Shown piece after piece: positions 45,986-54,710 of a DNA stretch of 64,000 nucleotides. The number at the start of each line of letters is the position of its first letter. The first letter of the stretch is position 1. The translations under genes were made by a program, and so were the position numbers. Under the pieces are notes generated by a model. That model ran no database searches, had not been told where the DNA came from, and was given only the letters and a program-made list of their open reading frames with translations. Location: the NCBI GenBank assembly GCA_044222005.1, contig JBGANY010000001.1, positions 248,001-312,000 of the forward strand, given 5' to 3'. The stretch comes from Methylotenera_A sp044222005 (GTDB lineage: Bacteria > Pseudomonadota > Gammaproteobacteria > Burkholderiales > Methylophilaceae).

Positions 45986-46446
45986 ATACCGCGCTAACAG
46001 AATACCGGACTGACCCCAATGCAGTAACAACCAGTGATAACGCCGCTAATGACCATGTTGCCAGTGACGATGCTACCAGTAGCAATAGTAAAGCCTGTAT
46101 TTGCCACAGCGAAGAGATTACAGCGGTAATAACCCTTTACGACAATGGCACGATTTGCGAATGCAACCAGGCGGCAGGAGAGTTGCTAGGCTGCGCACCG
46201 AGCAAGCTGACCTGGCAACATATATCCACATTTTTGCCCCAGCTCGCAGAGAACGCATTGATGCTGGGCGAAAAGATTAACCCTAATTTGCGATTTCTTT
46301 CGCGTATTGGCTACGGCTTCGAGATGATTGGATTTGGCGGTGTGCACTTTGTTTGTGCGTTATTCTTTAACGAAGTGGAGAACTTCGGCAGACACTGTCT
46401 GCGGATCATTATCAGGCCAATGACGCAAGAATATGCGGCAGCTTGA
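45982..46446 (+). CDS. PAS-like domain protein
   Basis: This 154-residue protein has a Ser/Asn/Asp-rich N-terminal tail (~1-40) and then a single PAS-like domain. ITAVITLYDNGTICECNQAA and GELLGCAPSKLTWQHISTFLP match the start of a PAS fold, and FGRHCLRIIIRP would be its last strand. No effector domain follows, so it may act as a stand-alone ligand or protein-binding module. It is coupled to the DUF2934 gene. The PAS assignment is by pattern and is not certain. Confidence 0.65.
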   Translation: MNTALTEYRTDPNAVTTSDNAANDHVASDDATSSNSKACICHSEEITAVITLYDNGTICECNQAAGELLGCAPSKLTWQHISTFLPQLAENALMLGEKINPNLRFLSRIGYGFEMIGFGGVHFVCALFFNEVENFGRHCLRIIIRPMTQEYAAA

Positions 46447-46463
46447 TTAGAGTTTAACTGGGC

Positions 46464-46493
46464 AATGCGCAAATGCAAATCGAATTGCGCATT
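46464..46493. terminator. Putative bidirectional terminator
   Basis: A perfect 9-bp inverted repeat AATGCGCAA/TTGCGCATT with a 12-nt loop lies between the convergent PAS-like gene and acs. A T-rich stretch follows on the + strand, but the U-run is interrupted, so termination strength is uncertain. Confidence 0.5.
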
Positions 46494-46568
46494 TTGCATA
46501 TTATTTCCACGCGCTAAAAGAAAAGCTGTCGGTATTCGTGCTATGAATGCCAGCAGGTCTTACATTCG

Positions 46569-48545
46569 CTATTTCACAACTTCTTTTAGTTGTTCAAGTA
46601 TGGCGGGGTTGTCTAGTGTGGAAATGTCCGAGGTGATTTCTTCGCCTTTGGCCAGGCTGCGTAACAGCCTGCGCATGATCTTGCCGGAGCGAGTTTTGGG
46701 CAAGTTGTCGCCAAAGCGGATTTCGTCTGGTTTGGCGATCGGACCGATTTCTTTGCCCACCCAGTCGCGCAGTTCGGCGACGATTTTTTTAGCTTCTTCG
46801 CCTGTTGGCCTGGCGCTTTTTAATACCACATAAGCCACCACAGATTCGCCTTTAATATCGTGCGGCTTGCCTACCACGGCCGCCTCGGCTACCAAGTGAT
46901 TGGCCACGAGTGCGGACTCGATTTCCATGGTACCCAGGCGGTGGCCGGACACATTCAGCACATCATCAATACGTCCCATAATGGTGAAGTTGCCGGTTTT
47001 CGCATCACGCACGGCGCCGTCACCCGCCAGATAGATCTTGCCGCCTAAATCAGCCGGATAATAGCTTTTCACAAATCGTTCAGGGTCATTCCAGATGGTG
47101 CGTATCATGGCAGGCCATGGCTTTTTGATGACCAGCAACCCACCTGTGCCCCACGGCACGTCCTTGCCGGTTTCATCCACTACATCAATATCAATACCCG
47201 GGAAAGGCAATGTGCATGAGCCAGGCACCAGCGCGGTTGCGCCCGGTAGCGGGGTGATGACATGACCGCCGGTCTCGGTTTGCCAGAAAGTATCAGCGAT
47301 CGGGCAGCGACTGCCGCCTACGTTCTCAAAGTACCACATCCAAGCTTCCGGGTTGATGGGTTCGCCCACCGAGCCCAATAGACGCAGGCTGCTTAGATTG
47401 TAATTTTTAGGATGTACTTCAGGCGTGGTTTCCGAGGCTTTAATGAGCGAACGAATGGCCGTAGGCGCAGTGTAGAAAATCGATACTTGATGCTTTTCAA
47501 TCGTCTGCCAGAAGCGCCCGGCGTTGGGGTAGGTGGGAATGCCCTCAAACACTACCTGCGTTGCGCCCATCGCCAATGGCCCATAAGCCACGTAACTATG
47601 GCCAGTAATCCAGCCCACATCGGCGGTGCACCAGAAGACATCATTGGCGTGAATGTCGAATGTCCAGCGCATGGTATTCATGGCATGCAGCAGGTAGCCC
47701 GCAGATGAATGCTGCACGCCCTTGGGTTTGCCTGTGGAGCCTGATGTGTACAGCAGAAACAATGGATGCTCTGCATTCACCATCACAGGCTCACAGGTGT
47801 CTGCGCAGCCCTCAATCAGATCATGCCACCAGATGTTGTTTGCATTCCAGGTAACTTCCTGGCCAGTTTTTTTCAGCACAACGACTTGTTGAATGCTGTC
47901 GCAACCGCCCATGGCGATACCCTCATCGACCGCCTGTTTAAGCGGTAAGGTTTTGCCGCCACGGAATTGACCGTCGGCCGTTATGACGGCCTTTGCGCCT
48001 GCGTCGATAATACGCTCATTGAGGCTTTTGGCTGAAAAGCCGCCGAATACCACGCTGTGGGTAAGCCCGATACGCGCGCAGGCCTGCATTGCTACGACAG
48101 CCTCGATGCCCATCGGCAGATAAATGATGACACGGTCGCCGAGATTGAGGTTCAGTTTTTTCAGGCCATTCGCGAACTGGCAGACTTGGTGGTAAAGCTC
48201 TTTATAGCTTACTTTTTTACTGTCGCCATTGTCAGCCTCAAAAATAATCGCGGTTTTATTGGGGATGATGTTCAAGTGCCTGTCGAGGCAGTTGGCTGAA
48301 ACATTCAGTTCGCCATCTTCAAACCATTTGTAAAAAGGCGCGTTGCTGTCGTTGAGGGTTTTTGTAAAGGGTTTGTGCCAAATCAATAACTCGCGCGCCA
48401 GTTTCGCCCAAAATCCTTCATAATCGGCAGCGGCTTCTGCGCACAAAGCGTTATAGGCTGCCATGCCAGATACGGTGGCTTGTTGTTTAAACGCATCGCT
48501 GGGTTCAAAAACGCGATTTTCATGAAGAACCGACTCAATTGACAT
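46569..48545 (-). CDS. acs: Acetyl-CoA synthetase
   Basis: This 658-residue AMP-forming ligase activates acetate to acetyl-CoA. It has the adenylate-forming P-loop YTSGSTGKPKG, the WQTETGGH motif, and the C-terminal hinge GHRLGTMEIESALV. The Lys that is regulated by acetylation (E. coli Lys609) is conserved in KTRSGKIMRRLLR. The opening region and overall length match Acs. It is divergent from glnE across 87 bp. Confidence 0.97.
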   Translation of the reverse strand: MSIESVLHENRVFEPSDAFKQQATVSGMAAYNALCAEAAADYEGFWAKLARELLIWHKPFTKTLNDSNAPFYKWFEDGELNVSANCLDRHLNIIPNKTAIIFEADNGDSKKVSYKELYHQVCQFANGLKKLNLNLGDRVIIYLPMGIEAVVAMQACARIGLTHSVVFGGFSAKSLNERIIDAGAKAVITADGQFRGGKTLPLKQAVDEGIAMGGCDSIQQVVVLKKTGQEVTWNANNIWWHDLIEGCADTCEPVMVNAEHPLFLLYTSGSTGKPKGVQHSSAGYLLHAMNTMRWTFDIHANDVFWCTADVGWITGHSYVAYGPLAMGATQVVFEGIPTYPNAGRFWQTIEKHQVSIFYTAPTAIRSLIKASETTPEVHPKNYNLSSLRLLGSVGEPINPEAWMWYFENVGGSRCPIADTFWQTETGGHVITPLPGATALVPGSCTLPFPGIDIDVVDETGKDVPWGTGGLLVIKKPWPAMIRTIWNDPERFVKSYYPADLGGKIYLAGDGAVRDAKTGNFTIMGRIDDVLNVSGHRLGTMEIESALVANHLVAEAAVVGKPHDIKGESVVAYVVLKSARPTGEEAKKIVAELRDWVGKEIGPIAKPDEIRFGDNLPKTRSGKIMRRLLRSLAKGEEITSDISTLDNPAILEQLKEVVK

Positions 48546-48632
48546 GCTGCTGCACTCCCCAAAACGCTATTAATATTGATGAATAATGTAAGATGTAACT
48601 AAATTGCCCAGCGCCTATATTACCTTAAAAAA

Positions 48633-51407
48633 ATGATGCAAACACTGTCTGAAATCGCCAAAAACCGTGCATTAACACCATTGCAGATTTCTTGTCTGCA
48701 CAGGCTGGAAGTTTGCAGCCCATTTGCACGCAGATTGCTTGCTAACGATGCCGGCCTGCTCGAAGATCTGCTAGACAATCTGCAGGTTTCGTGTGGATTG
48801 GCAGAAATGCAACAATTTCTGGCAAACCAAAAAATAAGCGATGAAAATACCTTAAAAAAGGCATTAAGAAAACTCAGGCAACGGGTTTTGCTGCGCACGA
48901 TCTGTCGCGACCTGAATGGTCTGGCAGAGTTGCAGGAAGTGATGCGTGTAACTTCCCAGCTTGCGGAGTGCGCGATTAGCACGGCGATTGATTACCTGAA
49001 CGCCTGGCAGGTAGAAACCTACGGTCAGCCGATGGACGCGCAGGGGCATCCGCAAAACCTTATCGTGATCGGCATGGGCAAATTGGGTGGCGGTGAGCTC
49101 AATGTGTCATCCGACATCGATTTGATTTTTGCCTATGAGAATGAAGGCGCGACACAGGGCGAACGTTCCATCAGCAACCAGGATTTTTTTGCGCGGCTCA
49201 GCAAAAAACTCATTGCGGCGCTGGATGAAATTACCGAAGACGGCTTTGTGTTTCGTGTGGATATGCGGTTGCGGCCGTTTGGCAGCGAGGGCGCGCTGGT
49301 TTCGAATCTGGACGCGCTGGAAGAGTATTACCAGAATAACGGCCGCGAATGGGAGCGTTACGCATGGATTAAAGGCCGCGTGGTTGCCGGGCCCCAGGCC
49401 AATATCCATGCGCTTCTCAGGCCATTTGTTTTTAGAAAGTATCTCGACTACAACGCGCTTGCAAGCATGCGTGACCTGAAACTGCAGATTCATCGCGATG
49501 TGACGCAAAAAGGGCTGCAGGACAATATTAAGCTGGGGCGCGGCGGTATTCGCGAGATAGAATTTATCGCGCAGGTGTTCCAGCTGATTCGCGGCGGGCG
49601 GGACGTGAGCCTGCAAATTCGGCCTACATTGGCGGTGTTGAATCTGTTGCAGAACAAAAAACTGTTGTCCGAACAAACGGTTGCAGAACTGACCGAAGCC
49701 TATATTTTTCTGCGCAATCTGGAACATCGCCTGATGTATGTGGAAGACCGGCAAACGCAGGATTTGCCTAAAACAGACGAGACAAAAGCACGCATCGCCC
49801 ACGCCATGAGCTACGCCAGCTGGGCAGCGTTTCTCGTGGCGCTCAATCGCCACCGTGGCCTGGTGCAGCAGCATTTTGACGCAACGTTTAACGATGACAG
49901 CAATAGCGAACAGAGCCAGCAACAAACCGCGCAGGAAACGGCTATTTGGCAGGGCGCGCTAGAGAATGATGCTGCCCTGCAGTCCTTGACACATGCGGGG
50001 TTTGGCGATGCGTCGCAAGTTCTGCAGCAGCTGCAAATGCTCAGGGCCAGCAGTCGTTATCAACAGCTACCAGAATTAAGCCGCCAACGCTTTGATTGCC
50101 TGATGCCGTTGGTCATCCGGCAATCCGGCCAGGAAAAAAATGCAGATGTCGCACTGTTGCGCACGATCAATCTGCTGGAGAATATCTGCCGCCGTGCGAG
50201 TTATCTGGCGCTGCTGGCAGAGTATCCGGAGGCGTTGCATCTGGTGATCAAGCTATGCGCAGCCAGTCCCTGGTTGGCGCAATATCTAGCGGCGCATCCC
50301 ATTTTACTGGATGAATTGCTGGACATGCGCAATTTATACGCGCCGCCTGATTTCGCCAGAATGCAGGAAGAGCTCAACGAGAGCATGCTGCAATTGCAAG
50401 GGGATACCGAAGCGCAAATGGACGCCATGCGCCATTTCAAGCAGGCTGCAATCTTGCGTCTGGCTGCGCAGGATGTGGCGGGCAGACTGACCCTGGAAAC
50501 GTTGTCGGATTATTTGAGTGCGCTGGCTGACCTCATTCTGCAAGTGAGTCTGCAAACGATCTGGCAATCGCTCAAGTTCGGGCATTGTGAAACGCCCAGG
50601 TTCGCGGTGATTGGCTACGGCAAGCTAGGCGGCAAAGAGTTGGGCTATCTGTCCGATCTGGATATTATTTTTCTTTATGATAATCCGCATGAAAATGCTA
50701 GTGACGACGATGCGCAGCCGGAGGCGGGTGAAGTTTATGCGCGCTTTGCGCAGCGCATCAACAGCTGGTTTAACAGCGTGACCAATGCGGGGCTGCTGTA
50801 TGAAACCGACTTGCAGCTGCGTCCGGATGGCAATAGCGGCCTGCTGGTAAGCAGCATAGAAGCATTTCGCGATTATCAACTCCATAAGGCGTGGGTTTGG
50901 GAGCATCAGGCCATTACCCGTGCCCGCTTTGTGGCAGGCGATGCCAGTATTGGCAAGGCGTTTGATGCCATTCGCCTTGAAGTGATGACGCAAGCGCGCG
51001 ATATTGAGAAGTTGAAAGCAGACGTCATGGCCATGCGCGATAAAATGCGTGCGGCACAGCGTTTTGAAAAAGACTGGTTTGATGTAAAGCATAGCGTAGG
51101 CGGCATTATTGATGTGGAGTTTCTGGTGCAGTATCTGGTGCTGGCGCACGCAGGACAATATCCGCAACTCACTGAAAACATTGGCAATATTGGCTTATTA
51201 AAAGTACTGGGTGAATTGAATATTATTGATAAAAACCTGGCGAAAGAAGTAGCGGACGCCTACAGGGAATACCGCAAACTGATTCACGCCACAAAACTGC
51301 AGGCGCATGCGGCAAAGGTAAAATCAGCTGAACTGGAAAAGCAGCGGGCAGATGTATTAGCACTTTGGAAAGCCGTTTTTGGTCAAGAGCTATCGCCCCC
51401 AGCGTAG
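48633..51407 (+). CDS. glnE: Glutamine synthetase adenylyltransferase/adenylyl-removing enzyme
   Basis: This 924-residue bifunctional enzyme adds and removes AMP on glutamine synthetase in response to PII. Both nucleotidyltransferase sites are present: GMGKLGGGELNVSSDIDLIF near 147-166 (adenylyl-removing half) and GYGKLGGKELGYLSDLDIIF near 660-680 (adenylylating half). RVDMRLRPFGSEGALV and TDLQLRPDGNSGLLV follow each. At 49389-49423 the coding sequence contains a copy of the window's 35-bp repeat, read in frame as GPQANIHALLRP without disrupting the gene. The 3' end overlaps the convergent dhaK gene by 18 bp. Confidence 0.96.
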   Translation: MMQTLSEIAKNRALTPLQISCLHRLEVCSPFARRLLANDAGLLEDLLDNLQVSCGLAEMQQFLANQKISDENTLKKALRKLRQRVLLRTICRDLNGLAELQEVMRVTSQLAECAISTAIDYLNAWQVETYGQPMDAQGHPQNLIVIGMGKLGGGELNVSSDIDLIFAYENEGATQGERSISNQDFFARLSKKLIAALDEITEDGFVFRVDMRLRPFGSEGALVSNLDALEEYYQNNGREWERYAWIKGRVVAGPQANIHALLRPFVFRKYLDYNALASMRDLKLQIHRDVTQKGLQDNIKLGRGGIREIEFIAQVFQLIRGGRDVSLQIRPTLAVLNLLQNKKLLSEQTVAELTEAYIFLRNLEHRLMYVEDRQTQDLPKTDETKARIAHAMSYASWAAFLVALNRHRGLVQQHFDATFNDDSNSEQSQQQTAQETAIWQGALENDAALQSLTHAGFGDASQVLQQLQMLRASSRYQQLPELSRQRFDCLMPLVIRQSGQEKNADVALLRTINLLENICRRASYLALLAEYPEALHLVIKLCAASPWLAQYLAAHPILLDELLDMRNLYAPPDFARMQEELNESMLQLQGDTEAQMDAMRHFKQAAILRLAAQDVAGRLTLETLSDYLSALADLILQVSLQTIWQSLKFGHCETPRFAVIGYGKLGGKELGYLSDLDIIFLYDNPHENASDDDAQPEAGEVYARFAQRINSWFNSVTNAGLLYETDLQLRPDGNSGLLVSSIEAFRDYQLHKAWVWEHQAITRARFVAGDASIGKAFDAIRLEVMTQARDIEKLKADVMAMRDKMRAAQRFEKDWFDVKHSVGGIIDVEFLVQYLVLAHAGQYPQLTENIGNIGLLKVLGELNIIDKNLAKEVADAYREYRKLIHATKLQAHAAKVKSAELEKQRADVLALWKAVFGQELSPPA
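49389..49423. repeat. 35-bp repeat copy 3, inside glnE
   Basis: This stretch matches repeat copy 1 (389-423) at 28 of 35 positions, including 18 consecutive bases through AATATCCATGC and the final CAGGCC of the right arm. The arms no longer pair well, so the hairpin is lost. It is read in frame within glnE. Confidence 0.6.
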
Positions 51408-52391
51408 CGCCGGCGTATGCACGGGGCTATCCCAATGCTGTATGATTTCATCATCCAGCAAGCAAACCGTGATGGATGCACCTGCCATGTCGATAGCTGT
51501 GGTGTAGTTGCCGACCAGGCTGCGCGATATACGCAAGCCAGCCTCGCCCAGCAGCCTCGCCGCAGTATTGTAGATGAGATAGAGTTCCATGAGCGGAGTC
51601 GCCCCCAGGCCGTTGACGAGCAGCAGGATGTCTTTGGAGGTGTCATTTTCCAGCGTTGCTTTCAGATCTGCCAGAATGGCGGCAACGCAGTCACCCACGA
51701 TCGAATCTGCCTCGCGCATGGCTTCGCGCCTGCGCCCCGGCTCGCCATGAATGCCCACGCCCATTTCCAGTTCGCTGTCGCTGATGTCAAAGGTTGGGCG
51801 GCCTGCAGCAGGTACGGTGCAGCTGGTTAAAGCCACGCCAATGCTGGCGGTGCGTGCATTCACTTTATCGCCGAGCAATTGGCAGGCGTGCAGGCTGGCG
51901 CCGGTTTCCGCCAGGCTGCCGACGCATTTTTCGACAATCACTGTGCCTGCAACGCCGCGGCGGCCGGTCGTGTAGGTGCTGTTGATTACGGCGCAGTCGT
52001 CGCTGGTGAGCACAGTGGCATGGTCAAATGGCAGCATTTCCGCAGCCATTTCAAAATTCATCACATCGCCGGCGTAGTTTTTCACAATAAACAAAATGCC
52101 CTTTCCAGCATGCACCGCTTCGGCCGCTGCCAGCATCTGGTCTGGCGTGGGCGAGGTGAACACCTGGCCGGGGCAGGCGGCATCGAGCATGCCATAGCCG
52201 ATGTAGCCTGCATGCAAAGGCTCGTGCCCAGAGCCGCCTCCGGAAACAATAGCAACTTTATTATGCGCCGGTTTGGCGCGGGTAACGTAGGTGGGTTCGA
52301 AATGTACCTGGACTAAATCGGCATGCGCCTGACCAAAGCCGGTGAGGCTCTCTTTTAACAAAGTGTCGGGCGCATTGATAAATTTTTTCAT
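51390..52391 (-). CDS. dhaK: Dihydroxyacetone kinase subunit DhaK
   Basis: This 333-residue subunit binds dihydroxyacetone. It has GGGSGHEPLHAGYIG near residues 51-65, the YAGDVMNFEMAAE stretch, and GVGIHGEPGRR near 217-227, whose His forms the hemiaminal with the substrate. It is translated after dhaL with a 4-bp overlap. No dhaM or PTS phosphoryl donor is visible nearby, so whether the donor is DhaM-P or ATP cannot be decided here. Its 3' end overlaps glnE, which is convergent. Confidence 0.93.
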   Translation of the reverse strand: MKKFINAPDTLLKESLTGFGQAHADLVQVHFEPTYVTRAKPAHNKVAIVSGGGSGHEPLHAGYIGYGMLDAACPGQVFTSPTPDQMLAAAEAVHAGKGILFIVKNYAGDVMNFEMAAEMLPFDHATVLTSDDCAVINSTYTTGRRGVAGTVIVEKCVGSLAETGASLHACQLLGDKVNARTASIGVALTSCTVPAAGRPTFDISDSELEMGVGIHGEPGRRREAMREADSIVGDCVAAILADLKATLENDTSKDILLLVNGLGATPLMELYLIYNTAARLLGEAGLRISRSLVGNYTTAIDMAGASITVCLLDDEIIQHWDSPVHTPALRWGR

Positions 52392-53041
52392 TGTTTCTTC
52401 TCTTTCAAAACCAAATCGCAGACCGTATGCGTCATCACCTGGCAGCTTTTCGCGCCGGGGTCCAAGTGCCCGATAGCACGTTCACCCAAGCCCGCAGCAC
52501 GGCCTTTGGTGGCAAGCAGGTCGCGCGTATATTCCAGCCCTTTATCGGCAGCGTCTTTCACAGCGGCGCATATTTCGGCAACCGGTTTGCCTTGCGCTGC
52601 CATCGTGGTGAATGTGGTAGAAACGGGCACCAGCACATCCAGCATGGTTTTTTCACCCACATTGGATTTGCCGCGCATCATCATGCTCTGCACCCCATAG
52701 GCAAAAGCGGCTGCAGTTTCTAGATGCATGTTGGTTTCGTTGATTTTGGCGTGATGCTCTTTCAAATATTTGGACATGCCCATGAAAAAGCTCGCAAACA
52801 ATGGTCCGGAAGCCCCGCCGATAGTGCTGAGCAGCTTCATGCTGATTTTTTGCAGCGCTTCTTCCGGCGGCAGCGGCAGCAGCTCGTTATACATGCCCGC
52901 AATGATCTCGCTGCCGCGCTTCATGTTGATGTAATGGTCGCCATCGCCAATCGCGCGGTCGAGCGATTCAATATCGGCCTCATGCGCCACAATTGCGGCG
53001 TGTATGGCAAGTGCGGAAGATAAAATAAAAGGGGTTTTCAT
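52388..53041 (-). CDS. dhaL: Dihydroxyacetone kinase subunit DhaL
   Basis: This 217-residue subunit carries the ADP/ATP site. It shows the DhaL hallmarks LDRAIGDGDHYINMKRG (metal-binding Asp residues near 30-36), GGASGPLFASFFMG, and KGRAAGLGERAIGHLDPGA near the C-terminus. It is the first gene of a dhaL-dhaK pair, with ATGA overlap to dhaK. Confidence 0.93.
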   Translation of the reverse strand: MKTPFILSSALAIHAAIVAHEADIESLDRAIGDGDHYINMKRGSEIIAGMYNELLPLPPEEALQKISMKLLSTIGGASGPLFASFFMGMSKYLKEHHAKINETNMHLETAAAFAYGVQSMMMRGKSNVGEKTMLDVLVPVSTTFTTMAAQGKPVAEICAAVKDAADKGLEYTRDLLATKGRAAGLGERAIGHLDPGAKSCQVMTHTVCDLVLKEKKQ

Positions 53042-53089
53042 GCGGCTAGTTTAAAACTAAACCGGTGAAAATAGAACTGGAAGGTTAAA

Positions 53090-53617
53090 TTATTTGCAGC
53101 GATTTTCAACGTTTTTGCACTTTGCTTCAACGGCCCTCCAAGCACTGAGTTTTTGCTCAAAAGACATGGATGCGTTCGCCGGGCTTGTTGAAGGCAAGCG
53201 CGTAAAACTGATGGAGTTATTGTTAATATTTTTCAGCACATGGCGCAAGAAATATTCCTCGGCCTTGGCGCCGTTAAAAAATACATGCGTGATTTTATTG
53301 TGCGTTTGAAAGAATGTCTTAAAGTCGTTGGCAATCTGCGTATCGCGCTCAATCATCGCGTCCAGGCTGCCTTCCCGCCTGCATGAATGCAGCACATCCC
53401 AAAGCGCAATTCTGGCTGATTTTAGCGCCTGAGTTCTTGCCTCATAGGGGGATGCAATATCAAGCTGAAGCAGGTGGCAAATGATGCGCCAGAAAGCATT
53501 CTGGCCATGCGCATAATATTGTCCCGCAGCCAGCGATGCGCGTCCCGGCATGCTGCCGAGGATCAGTATCTCTGCGTTTTCATCTTCAATGGGTTCAAAA
53601 CTATGGATGCGCGTCAT
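53090..53617 (-). CDS. DNA-deoxyinosine (hypoxanthine) glycosylase, UDG superfamily
   Basis: I use the ATG at 53617 (MTRIHSFEPIEDENAEILIL), giving 175 residues; a TTG at 53665 would add 16. The sequence LILGSMPGRASLAAGQYYAHGQNAFWRII is typical of the hypoxanthine-DNA glycosylase branch of the UDG superfamily (GSxPG followed by FWxI). The C-terminal RLPSTSPANASMSFEQKLSAW contains the LPSTSPA motif. It should excise deaminated adenine from DNA. It stands just outside the integron region and belongs to the chromosomal backbone. Confidence 0.85.
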   Translation of the reverse strand: MTRIHSFEPIEDENAEILILGSMPGRASLAAGQYYAHGQNAFWRIICHLLQLDIASPYEARTQALKSARIALWDVLHSCRREGSLDAMIERDTQIANDFKTFFQTHNKITHVFFNGAKAEEYFLRHVLKNINNNSISFTRLPSTSPANASMSFEQKLSAWRAVEAKCKNVENRCK

Positions 53618-53665
53618 GTAGCTGTTCAATGCGGCTCGACCGGGCGAGTGAAGCAGTGCTTGCAA

Positions 53666-53902
53666 TTACATTTTATATTTGTTGTAGATTTCTTTTCTTA
53701 CCGGGCAGCCGCAAATATGCCCATATCCAAACGATGTTTTATATACGCAAGGACTATGGTCTTTGCACTCAATAAAATGCACTTTGCCGTTGACGCAATC
53801 CTGCACTTTGCATAACACATAGTTTTCTGATTTCAGGCAGGCAAAATCATGCTTGCAAAGGGTCGCTAATGCCTTGATATCTTCACTGATTTCAATTTTC
53901 AT
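53666..53902 (-). CDS. Small Cys-rich protein of unknown function
   Basis: This 78-residue protein has eight cysteines, in patterns such as LCKHDFACL, VLCKVQDCVNG and HICGCPVRKEIY. This suggests a metal-binding or redox-active small protein, but I recognise no family. A strong AAGGAG Shine-Dalgarno lies 6 nt before the ATG. It sits between the end of the integron array and the glycosylase gene, and no attC follows it, so it is probably not an integron cassette. Confidence 0.65.
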   Translation of the reverse strand: MKIEISEDIKALATLCKHDFACLKSENYVLCKVQDCVNGKVHFIECKDHSPCVYKTSFGYGHICGCPVRKEIYNKYKM

Positions 53903-54037
53903 GTTAGCTCCTTGCGAGAATATACAAACATGGTGGCGAGCTGGACGCCGCTGTTTATGATTAAGACAAATTTAGCATAGGCTTAATTGCGAAACGGCGC
54001 AAGCCCAAAAAGACACAAAAGCCAAGAAAAATTAGAT

Positions 54038-54072
54038 GCCCTGCAAGGCAATATCCATGCGGGCTGCAGGGC
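54038..54072. repeat. 35-bp palindromic repeat copy 2
   Basis: Arms GCCCTGCAAGGC and GGGCTGCAGGGC flank the same 11-nt centre AATATCCATGC as copy 1. The outer 8 bp pair perfectly. The second stem pair is C-G here and G-C in copy 1, a compensatory change. A-rich sequence lies to the left and T-rich to the right, so it may act as a terminator for the cassette array read leftward. It is 14 bp from the degenerate core of the last attC. Confidence 0.65.
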
Positions 54073-54085
54073 GATGGTTTTGAAG

Positions 54086-54144
54086 AAAAAACATCTGGTA
54101 AAGGCGCGCGCTTCAGCGCGTGCCGCTAGATGGATGGGTTAGAA
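54086..54144 (-). other. attC site of cassette 4, outer core degenerate
   Basis: Read on the minus strand, this starts TTCTAACCCATCCATCTAGC and forms a GCGCGC hairpin, closely parallel to the first attC. The distal core is GTTTTTT rather than GTTRRRY, keeping only GTT. Bases after the G of the core come from whatever lies beyond, so this is the expected look of an array end on chromosomal DNA. The stop codon of the cassette 4 gene lies within the site. Confidence 0.7.
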
Positions 54145-54517
54145 CTATTTGGATGCGCCAAAGAGTAATAGCACCTGCCAAGGCGGCCCAAACGACTGGC
54201 ACCCATAGGCTATGCGCCAACCAGTAAACCGAACAAGCCAAGCCAGAGGCATAGGCGAGCAAGGCAACTCTGCTGCGATGAGAAGGGGCAATTAACGTAG
54301 GTAGAAGGACCACTAAAGCCCCGCAAACCAATGAGCCTAAAGCCAAATAAGCGTCGCTGACGAAGGAAGACCAAGGTGCAAAGCATGTGCCGGAGACAAC
54401 GTACTCAGGAGGGCACAACCGCTCACTTACCAAATGAGCAAGCAAAGCGACGATAACGCCAATATAGAAACCGGCGATGGCAGCAGGAACTGTGAGTAGC
54501 CAACGGAGTGTGCGCAT
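54113..54517 (-). CDS. Integron cassette 4: small multi-pass membrane protein
   Basis: This 134-residue protein has four predicted transmembrane helices (within ~5-27, ~52-75, ~80-100 and ~104-125) and a Cys-containing periplasmic loop (ERLCPPEYVVSGTCFAPWSS). I recognise no family. The ATG lies 3 bp after the core of the previous attC, the usual cassette arrangement, and no separate promoter is evident, so expression probably depends on read-through from upstream. Its stop overlaps its own attC. Confidence 0.75.
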   Translation of the reverse strand: MRTLRWLLTVPAAIAGFYIGVIVALLAHLVSERLCPPEYVVSGTCFAPWSSFVSDAYLALGSLVCGALVVLLPTLIAPSHRSRVALLAYASGLACSVYWLAHSLWVPVVWAALAGAITLWRIQIVLTHPSSGTR

Positions 54518-54519
54518 AG

Positions 54520-54643
54520 TTCTAACGTAGAGCTAAGGGGTGCGCCTGTCACAGGAGACTGGCGGAGCCACTGAAGCCGGAAAAACAACAAACCTTCAAA
54601 ACCGCCACGAAAAGGCGCGTCCCGCTTGAGCGTAATGTTAGGC
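54520..54643 (-). other. attC site of cassette 3
   Basis: On the minus strand the site runs from GCCTAACATTACGCTCAAGC to CTCTACGTTAGAA, with inner boxes GGGACGCGCC and GGCGCACCCC that pair. This 124-bp site has the classical 59-base-element form. The left core GCCTAAC fits RYYYAAC exactly; the right core GTTAGAA differs from GTTRRRY at its last base. Confidence 0.85.
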
Positions 54644-54710
54644 TTAGAAACGGCGCAATATGCTAGCGGTATTGCACCTTATGTATTACACGCTTTACCG
54701 TGTTGGCTTA

